Assembly: GCA_934234275.1 (NCBI GenBank)
Contig: CAKQHU010000027.1
Coordinates: 1 to 11,958 of the forward strand
Source of the DNA: an uncultured Phascolarctobacterium sp.
GTDB taxonomy: Bacteria; Bacillota; Negativicutes; Acidaminococcales; Acidaminococcaceae
Length of the DNA stretch: 11,958 bases
Direction of reading: 5' to 3'
The position numbers and the translations under genes are program-made. The notes below the pieces were generated by a model, which ran no database searches, had not been told where the DNA came from, and worked only from the letters and a program-made list of their open reading frames with translations. Below, piece by piece: positions 1 to 8,455 of this stretch (position 1 is the first letter of the stretch; each line of letters begins with the position of its first letter).

Positions 1-113
1 ATCGCTTCAATAGCATACGCTGAACATGTAGGATAAAACCTGCAGGTCGGCGGTTTCAGCGGTGATATAAAAATCTGGTAGAATCTTATACACAAAATCA
101 GTAACCTGCTCAT
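1..113 (-). CDS. yidD: Membrane protein insertion efficiency factor YidD (partial, 3' end outside window)
   Basis: The first 37 codons of a minus-strand gene are present; the rest runs off the left edge of the window. The visible protein starts [20 protein letters not shown] and continues with [17 protein letters not shown]. This is the YidD (DUF37) signature: an amphipathic N-terminal helix, then the conserved [16 protein letters not shown] block with its two CxxxxxxC-spaced cysteines. The family is a small protein at the inner face of the membrane thought to help YidC/SecYEG-dependent insertion. The ATG lies 15 nt downstream of the rnpA tandem stop codons, with an AAGGA-type ribosome binding site about 9 nt before it. 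The rpmH-rnpA-yidD order is the usual one beside bacterial origins, so co-transcription with rnpA is likely. Confidence 0.93.
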   Translation of the reverse strand, partial: MSRLLILCIRFYQIFISPLKPPTCRFYPTCSAYAIEA

Positions 114-128
114 AGCCTTCTATCCTTA

Positions 129-485
129 TTACTGCAGCAGAGCTGCTCTTTTTGCCAGTCTTAAAAATACACGCTCAAAAGTCTTGTAATCAGCCTTTGT
201 CAGCTTCTTGCGAGCTACCCAGACTATATGGTAACCCTTTTTGAGTTCTGCCTTATGCATGCGGAATACTTCACGCATCAGACGCTTGACACGGTTGCGC
301 ACCACAGCGCAGCCCAGCTTCTTGCCTACCGCCAGACCGATTTTTATATCTTCGCCCTGATCCGGGAGAATATAAAAAACCGACATAGCATCGACAACAG
401 TGCGTCCCTTTACATAGACAATCTGAAAGCTTTTCTTCGATTTAAGTCGATTTAATTTTTTTAAAGTAAACTTTTTCTTTTGCAT
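129..485 (-). CDS. rnpA: Ribonuclease P protein component
   Basis: This is the small basic protein subunit of RNase P, which binds the catalytic RNA and matures tRNA 5' ends. The product (118 residues from the chosen start) begins MQKKKFTLKKLNRLKS and carries the family RNR motif, with CAVVRNRVKRLMRE at about residues 59-72. The central KIGLAVGKKLG strand and a basic C-terminal helix are also present. The reading frame is open to an upstream ATG at 506, but that codon sits directly after a terminator-like hairpin and has no Shine-Dalgarno. The ATG at 485 has AGGTG about 8 nt upstream and gives the usual family length, so I chose it. The gene ends in two tandem TAA codons and lies between rpmH and yidD. 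Confidence 0.95.
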   Translation of the reverse strand: MQKKKFTLKKLNRLKSKKSFQIVYVKGRTVVDAMSVFYILPDQGEDIKIGLAVGKKLGCAVVRNRVKRLMREVFRMHKAELKKGYHIVWVARKKLTKADYKTFERVFLRLAKRAALLQ

Positions 486-508
486 CAAATGCACACCTGC
501 CCGCATGG

Positions 509-538
509 AAAAAATAGGCCACTTGCGCGGCCTATTTT
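509..538 (-). terminator. Perfect-stem terminator or attenuator between rpmH and rnpA
   Basis: A perfect 10-bp inverted repeat, AAAATAGGCC (511-520) and GGCCTATTTT (529-538), has an 8-nt loop. Read on the minus strand, the stem runs directly into a run of six U. This is the form of an intrinsic terminator and lies 7 nt after the rpmH stop. rnpA has no other obvious promoter here, so partial read-through (attenuation) that lowers rnpA relative to rpmH is the likely role; that part is inference. Confidence 0.8.
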
Positions 539-544
539 ATAATG

Positions 545-679
545 TTATGCAGACAATTTCTTTCTGCCTCTAGCACGTCTTCTTTTGAGAACTTGACGAC
601 CGCCCAAAGTTTTCATTCTTTCTCTGAAACCATGAGTTCTTTTTCTTCTGAGATTGTTAGGTTGAAAAGTACGCTTCAT
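545..679 (-). CDS. rpmH: 50S ribosomal protein L34
   Basis: This 44-residue, very basic protein reads [20 protein letters not shown] and then [24 protein letters not shown]. It matches bacterial L34 over its full length, including the N-terminal MKRTFQPN and the C-terminal RGRKxLSA. L34 is a component of the large ribosomal subunit. A very strong ribosome binding site (AAGGAGGG, complement of 688-695) lies 8 nt before the ATG. It is the first gene of the leftward rpmH-rnpA-yidD group, divergent from dnaA, as is usual at Firmicutes origins. Confidence 0.98.
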   Translation of the reverse strand: MKRTFQPNNLRRKRTHGFRERMKTLGGRQVLKRRRARGRKKLSA

Positions 680-896
680 TCAGTATTCCCTCCTTATCCA
701 CCGCAAAATTTTATCAATTTCTAATGTATGTGAATATTGATAGCTGTTATTTGTTCTACCAACGCGGCCATAACGCGCTTTTTCAGCACCTGCAGCACCA
801 CGCAAGGTATTACTAACTTATTATATGGGAAAATAAAAACTTCGTCAAGTAAAAACCGCTATTTTTCTGCCAACTGCGAAATTTTTCTTAGGAAAT

Positions 897-925
897 TTGC
901 GAAGTTATCCACAGTCTGCTAAAAT
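897..925 (+). promoter_or_regulatory. dnaA promoter (sigma-A type) with DnaA box in the spacer
   Basis: A -35 element TTGCGA (897-902) and a -10 element TAAAAT (920-925) are separated by an ideal 17 bp. The spacer contains a perfect consensus DnaA box, TTATCCACA (905-913). Bound DnaA would compete with RNA polymerase, so negative autoregulation of dnaA is the natural reading. Transcription would start near 932, leaving a leader of about 105 nt. The elements are seen in the sequence; their function is inferred. Confidence 0.72.
905..913 (+). promoter_or_regulatory. DnaA box (perfect consensus)
   Basis: The 9-mer TTATCCACA matches the consensus exactly. It lies between the -35 and -10 elements of the proposed dnaA promoter. 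Confidence 0.8.
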
Positions 926-1039
926 ATATATGGAAATTTAGCTTCTCTTGTAATTTAACCGGCGCTTACACGCCCTTCCGCGGGCAATGCAGGCTGTCGT
1001 TTTTATTTTTCTAATTTTAGCGAGAAAGGATGTATCTAT

Positions 1040-2419
1040 ATGAATTCCTATGATTTAGCGGAAATCTGGGTCAGATGTAAGGACAAATTAAAGGAATCCT
1101 TTAATGAAAAAGTCTTTAATGTCTGGATTAAGCCGATTATGCCGTTAGAGGTGACAGATACCTACTATAAAGTAGCTGTCAAAAACGACTTCTTTAAAAC
1201 AATGCTGGAGGAAAACTACGCTCAGGTTATCGAAGGTGTCCTGGCCGGCATTATGAGCAAAAATATCAAGCTCATCATCGAAACCATGGACAACGGCAGC
1301 AGCGGATCGGAAGCAGCTGAAGAAATGCCGGCTGTACCTGCCAAGCGCGAACAGCAGCAGCTGTTTAATGAAAACACCTCCGTGCAGCAGCCCGATGAAA
1401 GCAACCTGAACCCAAAATACGTTTTTGAAACCTTCGTCATCGGCAACTCCAACCGCTTCGCCCATGCGGCAGCGCAGGCAGTAGCCAATGACCCGGCACA
1501 TGCCTACAACCCGCTTTTCCTGTACGGCGGCGTTGGTCTGGGCAAAACACACTTAATGCACGCTATCGGCAACCGCATTAAGCAGAACAACCCCAGCATG
1601 AAGGTGCTCTACACCTCCAGTGAAAAATTCACCAACGAAATCATCAATTCCATCCAGAACAAAACTACTGAGGCCTTCCGCCAGAAATACCGCAATATCG
1701 ACTGCCTGATTATCGACGATATCCAGTTTCTGAAGGGCAAGGAGCAGACGCAGGTAGAATTCTTCCATACATTTAATGCACTGAAGGATGCCGATAAACA
1801 GATCATCATCTCCAGTGACCGTCCTCCGCGCGAAATCGAAACCTTAGAGGACCGCCTGCGTTCCCGTTTTGACCAGGGCCTCACAGCAGATATCCAGACT
1901 CCGGATTTGGAAACACGTATGGCAATTCTGCGTACTAAGGCTGCATCGGACAATATCGTCCTGCCGACCGAGGTTATCACCCTGCTGGCAACCAACATCG
2001 CCACCAACATCCGTGAAATTGAGGGCGCCTACAATAAAATAGTAGCATACACCTCACTCATGCACATGCCCATCACCGTAGAAACAGCACAGAAGGTGCT
2101 TTCCGACATGGGCAACGATATCAAAACAAGAACCATCACCTACGAAGGTATCATTAAAGTTGTCGCTGACCACTACAATGTTAAGCAGGATGAGCTGTTC
2201 AACAAAAAGCGTACCCAGAACATTGCCTTCCCGCGTCAGGTAGCTATGTACCTTTGCCGTGAGCTGGCAGATTTATCCTATCCGCGTATCGGTGAGCTCT
2301 TCGGAGGACGTGACCACACCACCGTCATCCATGCTTACGAAAAAATAAGCAACTTCAAAAACAGTAACCTCGCCTTCCAAAACGAGCTGCAGGAAATCAT
2401 CGAAATCCTGCGGCAATAA
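1040..2419 (+). CDS. dnaA: Chromosomal replication initiator protein DnaA
   Basis: DnaA is an AAA+ ATPase that binds DnaA boxes, melts oriC and recruits the replicative helicase. The 459-residue length is typical. Domain I (about 1-85) begins MNSYDLAEIWVRCKDKLKES. A glutamine/acid-rich linker (about 86-125) follows. Domain III has Walker A GGVGLGKT (163-170), Walker B LIIDD (223-227) and the arginine-rich LEDRLRSRF segment (269-277). Domain IV carries the DNA-binding signature GGRDHTTVIHAYEKI (422-436). The ATG has AAAGGA 9 nt upstream. The gene is transcribed away from rpmH and probably autoregulated through the DnaA box in its promoter. No residue of the key motifs is missing. Confidence 0.99.
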   Translation: MNSYDLAEIWVRCKDKLKESFNEKVFNVWIKPIMPLEVTDTYYKVAVKNDFFKTMLEENYAQVIEGVLAGIMSKNIKLIIETMDNGSSGSEAAEEMPAVPAKREQQQLFNENTSVQQPDESNLNPKYVFETFVIGNSNRFAHAAAQAVANDPAHAYNPLFLYGGVGLGKTHLMHAIGNRIKQNNPSMKVLYTSSEKFTNEIINSIQNKTTEAFRQKYRNIDCLIIDDIQFLKGKEQTQVEFFHTFNALKDADKQIIISSDRPPREIETLEDRLRSRFDQGLTADIQTPDLETRMAILRTKAASDNIVLPTEVITLLATNIATNIREIEGAYNKIVAYTSLMHMPITVETAQKVLSDMGNDIKTRTITYEGIIKVVADHYNVKQDELFNKKRTQNIAFPRQVAMYLCRELADLSYPRIGELFGGRDHTTVIHAYEKISNFKNSNLAFQNELQEIIEILRQ

Positions 2420-2431
2420 CAGTAAAAAAAG

Positions 2432-2454
2432 TTATCCACAAAAACTGTTGATAA
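2432..2454. promoter_or_regulatory. Convergent pair of DnaA boxes
   Basis: TTATCCACA on the plus strand (2432-2440) and TTATCAACA on the minus strand (2446-2454) face each other across 5 bp. The pair also forms an imperfect palindrome only 12 bp after the dnaA stop codon. Confidence 0.75.
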
Positions 2455-2523
2455 CTCACCCTCAAGCTGTGTATAACTTTTGGGCATAAGTTGATAAAAT
2501 TTTAGCCTGTAGATTGTGTGTAT

Positions 2524-2567
2524 ATTATTTCCCGGTTATCAACAGCCTTATATACATGGGAAATAAT
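2524..2567. repeat. Perfect 10-bp inverted repeat enclosing two DnaA boxes
   Basis: ATTATTTCCC (2524-2533) and GGGAAATAAT (2558-2567) are exact reverse complements. The 24 bp between them contain two same-strand DnaA-box-like 9-mers, TTATCAACA and TTATATACA, 3 bp apart. No U-run follows, so it does not look like an intrinsic terminator. Confidence 0.7.
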
Positions 2568-2613
2568 GCATCACAGCTAAGCTTAAAGCACTTTTCCCCA
2601 CAACTAACAGGCC

Positions 2614-2664
2614 CTACTACTACGTCGACTACTTTTTATATATTATAACAGTATTAAAAAAACA
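2614..2664. other. DnaA-trio-like tract and AT-rich duplex unwinding element
   Basis: After a GC-rich AGGCCC, the plus strand reads as triplets CTA CTA CTA CGT CGA CTA CTT TTT (2614-2637). On the complementary strand this is 3'-GAT GAT GAT, two off-consensus triplets, then GAT GAA AAA-5', matching the published DnaA-trio pattern (3'-[G/A]A[T/A]-5'). An almost pure A/T stretch follows to about 2664. This is the place where the first strand opening would be expected. Confidence 0.75.
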
Positions 2665-2681
2665 AGGAGGACTGTGAACAA

Positions 2682-3791
2682 ATGATAATTTCCTGTAATA
2701 CCAACAGCTTAAATAAAGCAATTCAGACAGTTCAAAGAGCAATTATTTCCAAACCAAGCACACCTATATTTTCCGGTATCCATGTTATCGCAGCAGATAA
2801 CAAGCTGGAAATACAGGCTATGGATTTAAACATGGCTATTTCCTGCACCATTGATGCAGAAATCAGCGAACCGGGGGAAATAGTTGTTTCTGCCAAGCAT
2901 TTTGCCGACCTTATCCGTAAATTGCCCGCTGAAAGCCTGACCATCAGTAAAAACGAAGAAAAGCACTCTATCAAAGTAAGCTCCGGAAAATCCGAATATC
3001 AGCTTTTCTTAATGAATGAAGATGATTATCCTAAATTTCCCACCTTTGATGCAGACAGAACCATTGCTCTTGATGACAGCATGATTAAAGAGCTGATCAA
3101 AAAGACTATCTTCTCTTGTTCTACCGATGAAGCAAGACCTCTGTTCACCGGTATTCTGGTAGAAGCTAAAGAAGGCAAAATTACCTTCGTCGGCACCAAT
3201 ACCCATCGTCTGGCTATCAAATCTCTGCCATATGAGGGAAATGAAGAGCTCAGCATGATTATTCCGTCCAAGGTTCTTGGCGAAATTTCCCGTAACCTGA
3301 CAGGCGAGGTACCGCAGCAGGTACTTATTTCCCTGCTCAATAACCAGATTATGGTTGTTATCGATAATGTAGTTATTGTTTCCCGTCTGATTGAAGGCCA
3401 GTTCCCGGATTATCGCCGCGTTATTCCGCCGAAATTCGCTCTGACCAGCAAGGTAAACATTAAAGAGCTTGCCGGTGCTGTTGAGCGTGTAGCTCTCTTC
3501 TCTACCGACGGTGATTACAGCATCATCAAAATGAGCGTAGCTGCTGATGAAATTACTATTACCAGCAGCAGCCCGGATGTAGGTACAGGCTTGGAGGTTG
3601 TTTCCTGCCAGACTGTCGGTGACCCGCTGAATGTTGCCTTTAACGCCAAATATATTCTGGATATCCTGAAGAACCTGGAAGCAGAGGAAGCTGTTTTGTC
3701 CATGAATACCTCTCTCAGCCCGGTATGCGTTACCTGTGCCGATGAACCGGATTACACCTATATCGTAACACCGGTACGTGTTGTTTTCTAA
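2682..3791 (+). CDS. dnaN: DNA polymerase III beta subunit (sliding clamp)
   Basis: DnaN is the ring-shaped dimeric clamp that tethers DNA polymerase III and other partners to DNA. The 369-residue protein has the usual length and three-fold repeated clamp architecture. It starts MIISCNTNSLNKAIQTVQRA, shows the domain-1 region SKPSTPIFSGIHV, the domain-2 block RPLFTGILVEAKEGKITFVG and the C-terminal YIVTPVRVVF, which is the conserved P-x-R/V-x end of the family. The start is set by AAGGAGG (2664-2670), 11 nt upstream, a slightly long spacing. The binding site directly abuts the AT-rich unwinding element. It is first in the long dnaN-to-gyrB gene group. Confidence 0.98.
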   Translation: MIISCNTNSLNKAIQTVQRAIISKPSTPIFSGIHVIAADNKLEIQAMDLNMAISCTIDAEISEPGEIVVSAKHFADLIRKLPAESLTISKNEEKHSIKVSSGKSEYQLFLMNEDDYPKFPTFDADRTIALDDSMIKELIKKTIFSCSTDEARPLFTGILVEAKEGKITFVGTNTHRLAIKSLPYEGNEELSMIIPSKVLGEISRNLTGEVPQQVLISLLNNQIMVVIDNVVIVSRLIEGQFPDYRRVIPPKFALTSKVNIKELAGAVERVALFSTDGDYSIIKMSVAADEITITSSSPDVGTGLEVVSCQTVGDPLNVAFNAKYILDILKNLEAEEAVLSMNTSLSPVCVTCADEPDYTYIVTPVRVVF

Positions 3792-3802
3792 GGAGCGGCA
3801 TT

Positions 3803-4027
3803 ATGCAAAAAGAAACTGTAGAAATCACAACAGAATTTATTACTATGGATAAGCTGCTGAAGTTTTCCGGTGTTGCAGATACCGGAGGACAGGCATTTTT
3901 GATGGTTGAAGATGGCGTTGTCCGCCTGAACGGCCAGCTGGTAACGGAAAAACGTAAAAAGGTGCATCCCGGCGATGTCGTAAATATTGATGACCAGATA
4001 GAGCTGACCGTTGCCAAAGAAGCTTAA
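3803..4027 (+). CDS. yaaA: S4-domain RNA-binding protein, YaaA/RlbA family
   Basis: This 74-residue protein contains an S4-like RNA-binding fold: ITMDKLLKFSGVADTGGQA is the first helix pair, and VRLNGQLVTEKRKKVHPGDV is the typical S4 beta-turn block. In B. subtilis the same gene sits between dnaN and recF and is linked to ribosome maturation (RlbA); that role is transferred by family and synteny. The ribosome binding site AAGGAG overlaps the dnaN stop codon region. The TAA stop shares one base with the recF ATG (TAATG), indicating translational coupling. Confidence 0.93.
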   Translation: MQKETVEITTEFITMDKLLKFSGVADTGGQAFLMVEDGVVRLNGQLVTEKRKKVHPGDVVNIDDQIELTVAKEA

Positions 4028-5154
4028 TGAAGATCAACAGTCTTTATGCGGTTAATTTCCGCAACTATGAAAGCTGCAAACTGCAGCTTTCATCTATGAT
4101 TAACGTTTTTTACGGGCAGAACGCCCAGGGAAAGACTAATCTGCTGGAGGCTATTTTTTACAGTGCCTTCGGCATGTCACACCGCACCTCCGCCGAAGAG
4201 GAAATGCTGAAAATGGGTGCTGATGCTATGGCCGTAGGCGTAGAATACGCCAGCTTCAGCGGCAGCCATGAGGTAAAAATCAAAAAGTACCGTCAGCATG
4301 AGCGCTGGCAGAAGGAAATACTGCTCGACGGTGCGCGCGTGCGTCCCAAGGAGCATTACGGTGCCCTGAATGCGGTGATGTTTTCACCGGAGGACCTGCA
4401 GCTAGTCAAGGGCGAGCCTGCATTGCGGCGACGCTTCTTTGATATGCAGATTGCTCAGACTGATCCTGTCTACTACGATTTGCTGCTGAAGTATAACCGT
4501 GTTCTGCAGCAACGCAACCGCCTTTTGAAGGAGCTGCGCGATAACGGCGGCAGTCCTGATGTATTGCAGCCCTGGAACGAGGAGTTCATCCGTCTGGCTG
4601 CAGCTATTGTACGCAGACGTTTGGCGGCGTTGGGCAAACTGCAGGCTATTGCCGGAGAGATTTACTCATCCATTACCAAGGGCAGCGAAATGCTGCAGGT
4701 GCGCTACGAGCAGAAGGCCAACAACAGCACTCTGCTCTATCCGCAGTCTGCCGCGGAGGCAGCAGAGGATTTTTACCGTGAACGGCTGTCGGAGCGTCAG
4801 CGCCTTGATATCCTGCGCGGTAACACGGGCATCGGTCCCCACCGCGACGATTTGCAGCTATTGCTCAACGGTCTTTCCTTGCGGGCCTTCGGTTCACAGG
4901 GACAGCAGCGCAGCGGTGCTCTGGCACTGAAGCTGTCGCAGCTGCAGTATGTCAAAAATGAGCTGGGAGAATTCCCCGTCCTGCTTTTGGATGATGTAAT
5001 GAGCGAGCTTGATAACAGCCGCCGCGCTCAGCTGCTGCTGTTTATTGACGGCAGAGTGCAGACCTTTATTACAGTAAATGACCGCGAGCTGATACCGGAG
5101 CTCGCCGGTAATGCTTACTTTAAAATTTCCGGTGGCAGTATAAGCGAGGCCTGA
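4027..5154 (+). CDS. recF: DNA replication and repair protein RecF
   Basis: RecF is an ABC-type ATPase that works with RecO and RecR to load RecA at gaps and stalled forks. The 375-residue protein has Walker A GQNAQGKT (30-37), an ABC signature region GSQGQQRSGALALKLSQ near 289-305, and Walker B VLLLDDVMSELD near 318-329, all in the right order for the SMC-like RecF head. The ATG overlaps the yaaA stop by one base, so it probably depends on coupled translation. A perfect 12-bp hairpin lies in codons 14-23 (separate entry). The next gene starts 2 nt after the stop. Confidence 0.97.
   Translation: MKINSLYAVNFRNYESCKLQLSSMINVFYGQNAQGKTNLLEAIFYSAFGMSHRTSAEEEMLKMGADAMAVGVEYASFSGSHEVKIKKYRQHERWQKEILLDGARVRPKEHYGALNAVMFSPEDLQLVKGEPALRRRFFDMQIAQTDPVYYDLLLKYNRVLQQRNRLLKELRDNGGSPDVLQPWNEEFIRLAAAIVRRRLAALGKLQAIAGEIYSSITKGSEMLQVRYEQKANNSTLLYPQSAAEAAEDFYRERLSERQRLDILRGNTGIGPHRDDLQLLLNGLSLRAFGSQGQQRSGALALKLSQLQYVKNELGEFPVLLLDDVMSELDNSRRAQLLLFIDGRVQTFITVNDRELIPELAGNAYFKISGGSISEA
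4067..4093 (+). repeat. Perfect 12-bp stem, 3-nt loop hairpin within the start of recF
   Basis: ATGAAAGCTGCA (4067-4078) and TGCAGCTTTCAT (4082-4093) are exact reverse complements separated by AAC. The structure lies 40 nt into the recF coding region and encodes part of NYESCKLQLSS. It is much more stable than expected by chance in coding DNA. A role in damping recF translation or in mRNA processing is possible but unproven. Confidence 0.7.
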
Positions 5155-5892
5155 TTATGTATGCTGAGAATTTAGAGGCTGCGGAGGAGGTTATCCGCCG
5201 TCTGTTTGATCCGCGCCGCACCTATAAAAAGGCTTATATATCGCCGGAAATCAAGCTGGCCTATCTGCAGCATTATCTGGAAAGCAGATGGACGGAGATT
5301 GTGGGCGAAAATCTGGCGCGCAGCTGTGCTATCGAAAAAATCAGCGGCAGCGAGCTTTATGTGCGCACGGCCAACAGTATGCTGGCCAACGAGCTGTATA
5401 TGATGCAGCAGCTGTTTCTGCAAAAAATCAACTCCTTTTTGCTGGGACGCGTGCTGATTAAAAAGGTTTATTTTCATACCGGCAGCTTTTTCAGAAAGCA
5501 GCAGCAAAAGGAAAAGCAGGCCGAGCCGCCTGCCCCGCCTGCGGAATATACCAAATGCCCCGTATGCGGTGCTCAAATGCGCAAGGGACTGGATATGTGC
5601 AGCGTCTGCGAGCGCGAGCAGCGCGAGGAGCTGCGCAGCAAGCTGGCGGAGCTGCTGCGGATTCAGCCCTGGCTGAAGTATGAAGATTGTCTGGCCTACT
5701 ATAAATGTGATAAAATATTATTTACGGCTGTAAAGGAAAACTTACAAAGCTACTATTTTGAACGGGTGCGCTGCGGCTTTGCCGATAAGAAGGAAAGTTT
5801 GCTGGCGGTAATGTTTCTGCTGGAAAAGCAGCCTGAGGACATTACCCTTGCACTGTATGAAAATGCTTTGACTTATTTAAGGAGGGATCAGG

Positions 5893-8123
<2,231 letters not shown>

Positions 8124-8155
8124 GCCTGATTGTTGCATAAAAAGAGGTGCTTAAA

Positions 8156-8455
8156 ATGGTTAAGATAAAAAAGGGACTTTCTGATGCAGATATGCTGAAG
8201 GGCTTCAGCGAGGAGCTGACCTTTGAAAACGGCATGTATGCTGATGAAAAGGTTAAGCAAAGCAAATTAAAGGGTGCTAAGGCAACTGCTAAAAAAGAAC
8301 TGCTGCTGCCGGAGGAGGCACAGGAGCGCCTGAACCGTTTCCTTCTGGAAATTAGCATGGAATGGCTGAAGAACAAGAATGGTGATTGCACCTGGAAGGT
8401 TCTCAAGGAAAACGGCCAGATTGTGATTAAACCTGTCGCTGTAGCGAAAAAATAA
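8156..8455 (+). CDS. Small lysine-rich protein of unknown function after gyrB
   Basis: I do not recognise this 99-residue protein. It is basic, with 18 lysines and a single cysteine. It has no transmembrane segment or signal peptide. The N-terminal half (MVKIKKGLSDADMLKGFSEE) and the lysine-rich middle are followed by a probable helix (LPEEAQERLNRFLLEISMEW) and a C-terminal beta-like part (DCTWKVLKENGQIVIKPVAV). The ATG at 8156 has AGAGGTG 6 nt upstream. A GTG at 8147 in the same frame is part of that ribosome binding site and is unlikely to be the start. The stop overlaps the next gene's possible ATG (TAATG), so it sits inside a translated operon and is probably real. A nucleic-acid-related role is only a guess from charge and neighbours. 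Confidence 0.75.
   Translation: MVKIKKGLSDADMLKGFSEELTFENGMYADEKVKQSKLKGAKATAKKELLLPEEAQERLNRFLLEISMEWLKNKNGDCTWKVLKENGQIVIKPVAVAKK

Larger units (their letters stand above)
680..1039. promoter_or_regulatory. Divergent rpmH/dnaA intergenic region (upstream part of origin region)
   Basis: This 360-bp AT-rich stretch contains no convincing gene; the short open frames in it lack family features and are shadows or chance. It holds the rpmH leader on the minus strand and the dnaA promoter and leader on the plus strand. One perfect DnaA box (TTATCCACA, 905-913) and one 8/9 box (TTATCCACC, 694-702, overlapping the rpmH ribosome binding site) are visible. Box density here is clearly lower than downstream of dnaA, so this looks like a regulatory or accessory origin part rather than the unwinding site. 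Confidence 0.6.
2420..2681. other. oriC: oriC: dnaA-dnaN intergenic region with DnaA-box cluster and unwinding element
   Basis: This 262-bp non-coding region has the parts expected of a Firmicutes origin. DnaA-box-like 9-mers are seen at 2432-2440 (TTATCCACA, +, perfect), 2446-2454 (TTATCAACA, -), 2468-2476 (TTATACACA, -), 2489-2497 (TTATCAACT, -), 2536-2544 (TTATCAACA, +) and 2548-2556 (TTATATACA, +). A weaker box lies at 2594-2602 (TTCCCCACA, +). They are followed by a CTA-repeat tract, an AT-rich stretch and the dnaN ribosome binding site. The genes on either side run away from this zone, as expected for leading-strand bias. The order of boxes, trio-like tract and AT-rich DNA resembles the B. 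subtilis incC/basal unwinding module. Confidence 0.88.

Noticed and set aside
86..94. TTATACACA, an 8/9 DnaA box inside yidD
   Set aside because: It is isolated within coding sequence; a few 8/9 matches are expected by chance in a 12-kb window.
875..902. GCGAAATTT ... AAATTTGCG as an inverted repeat upstream of dnaA
   Set aside because: Only the AAATTT cores pair; the outer bases do not, so it is not a real stem.
228..922. Short plus-strand open frames over rnpA, rpmH and the intergenic region
   Set aside because: They lie opposite real genes or in AT-rich non-coding DNA, and lack ribosome binding sites or family motifs.
2578..2585. TAAGCTTA palindrome in oriC
   Set aside because: An 8-bp palindrome is too short to stand out in AT-rich DNA.
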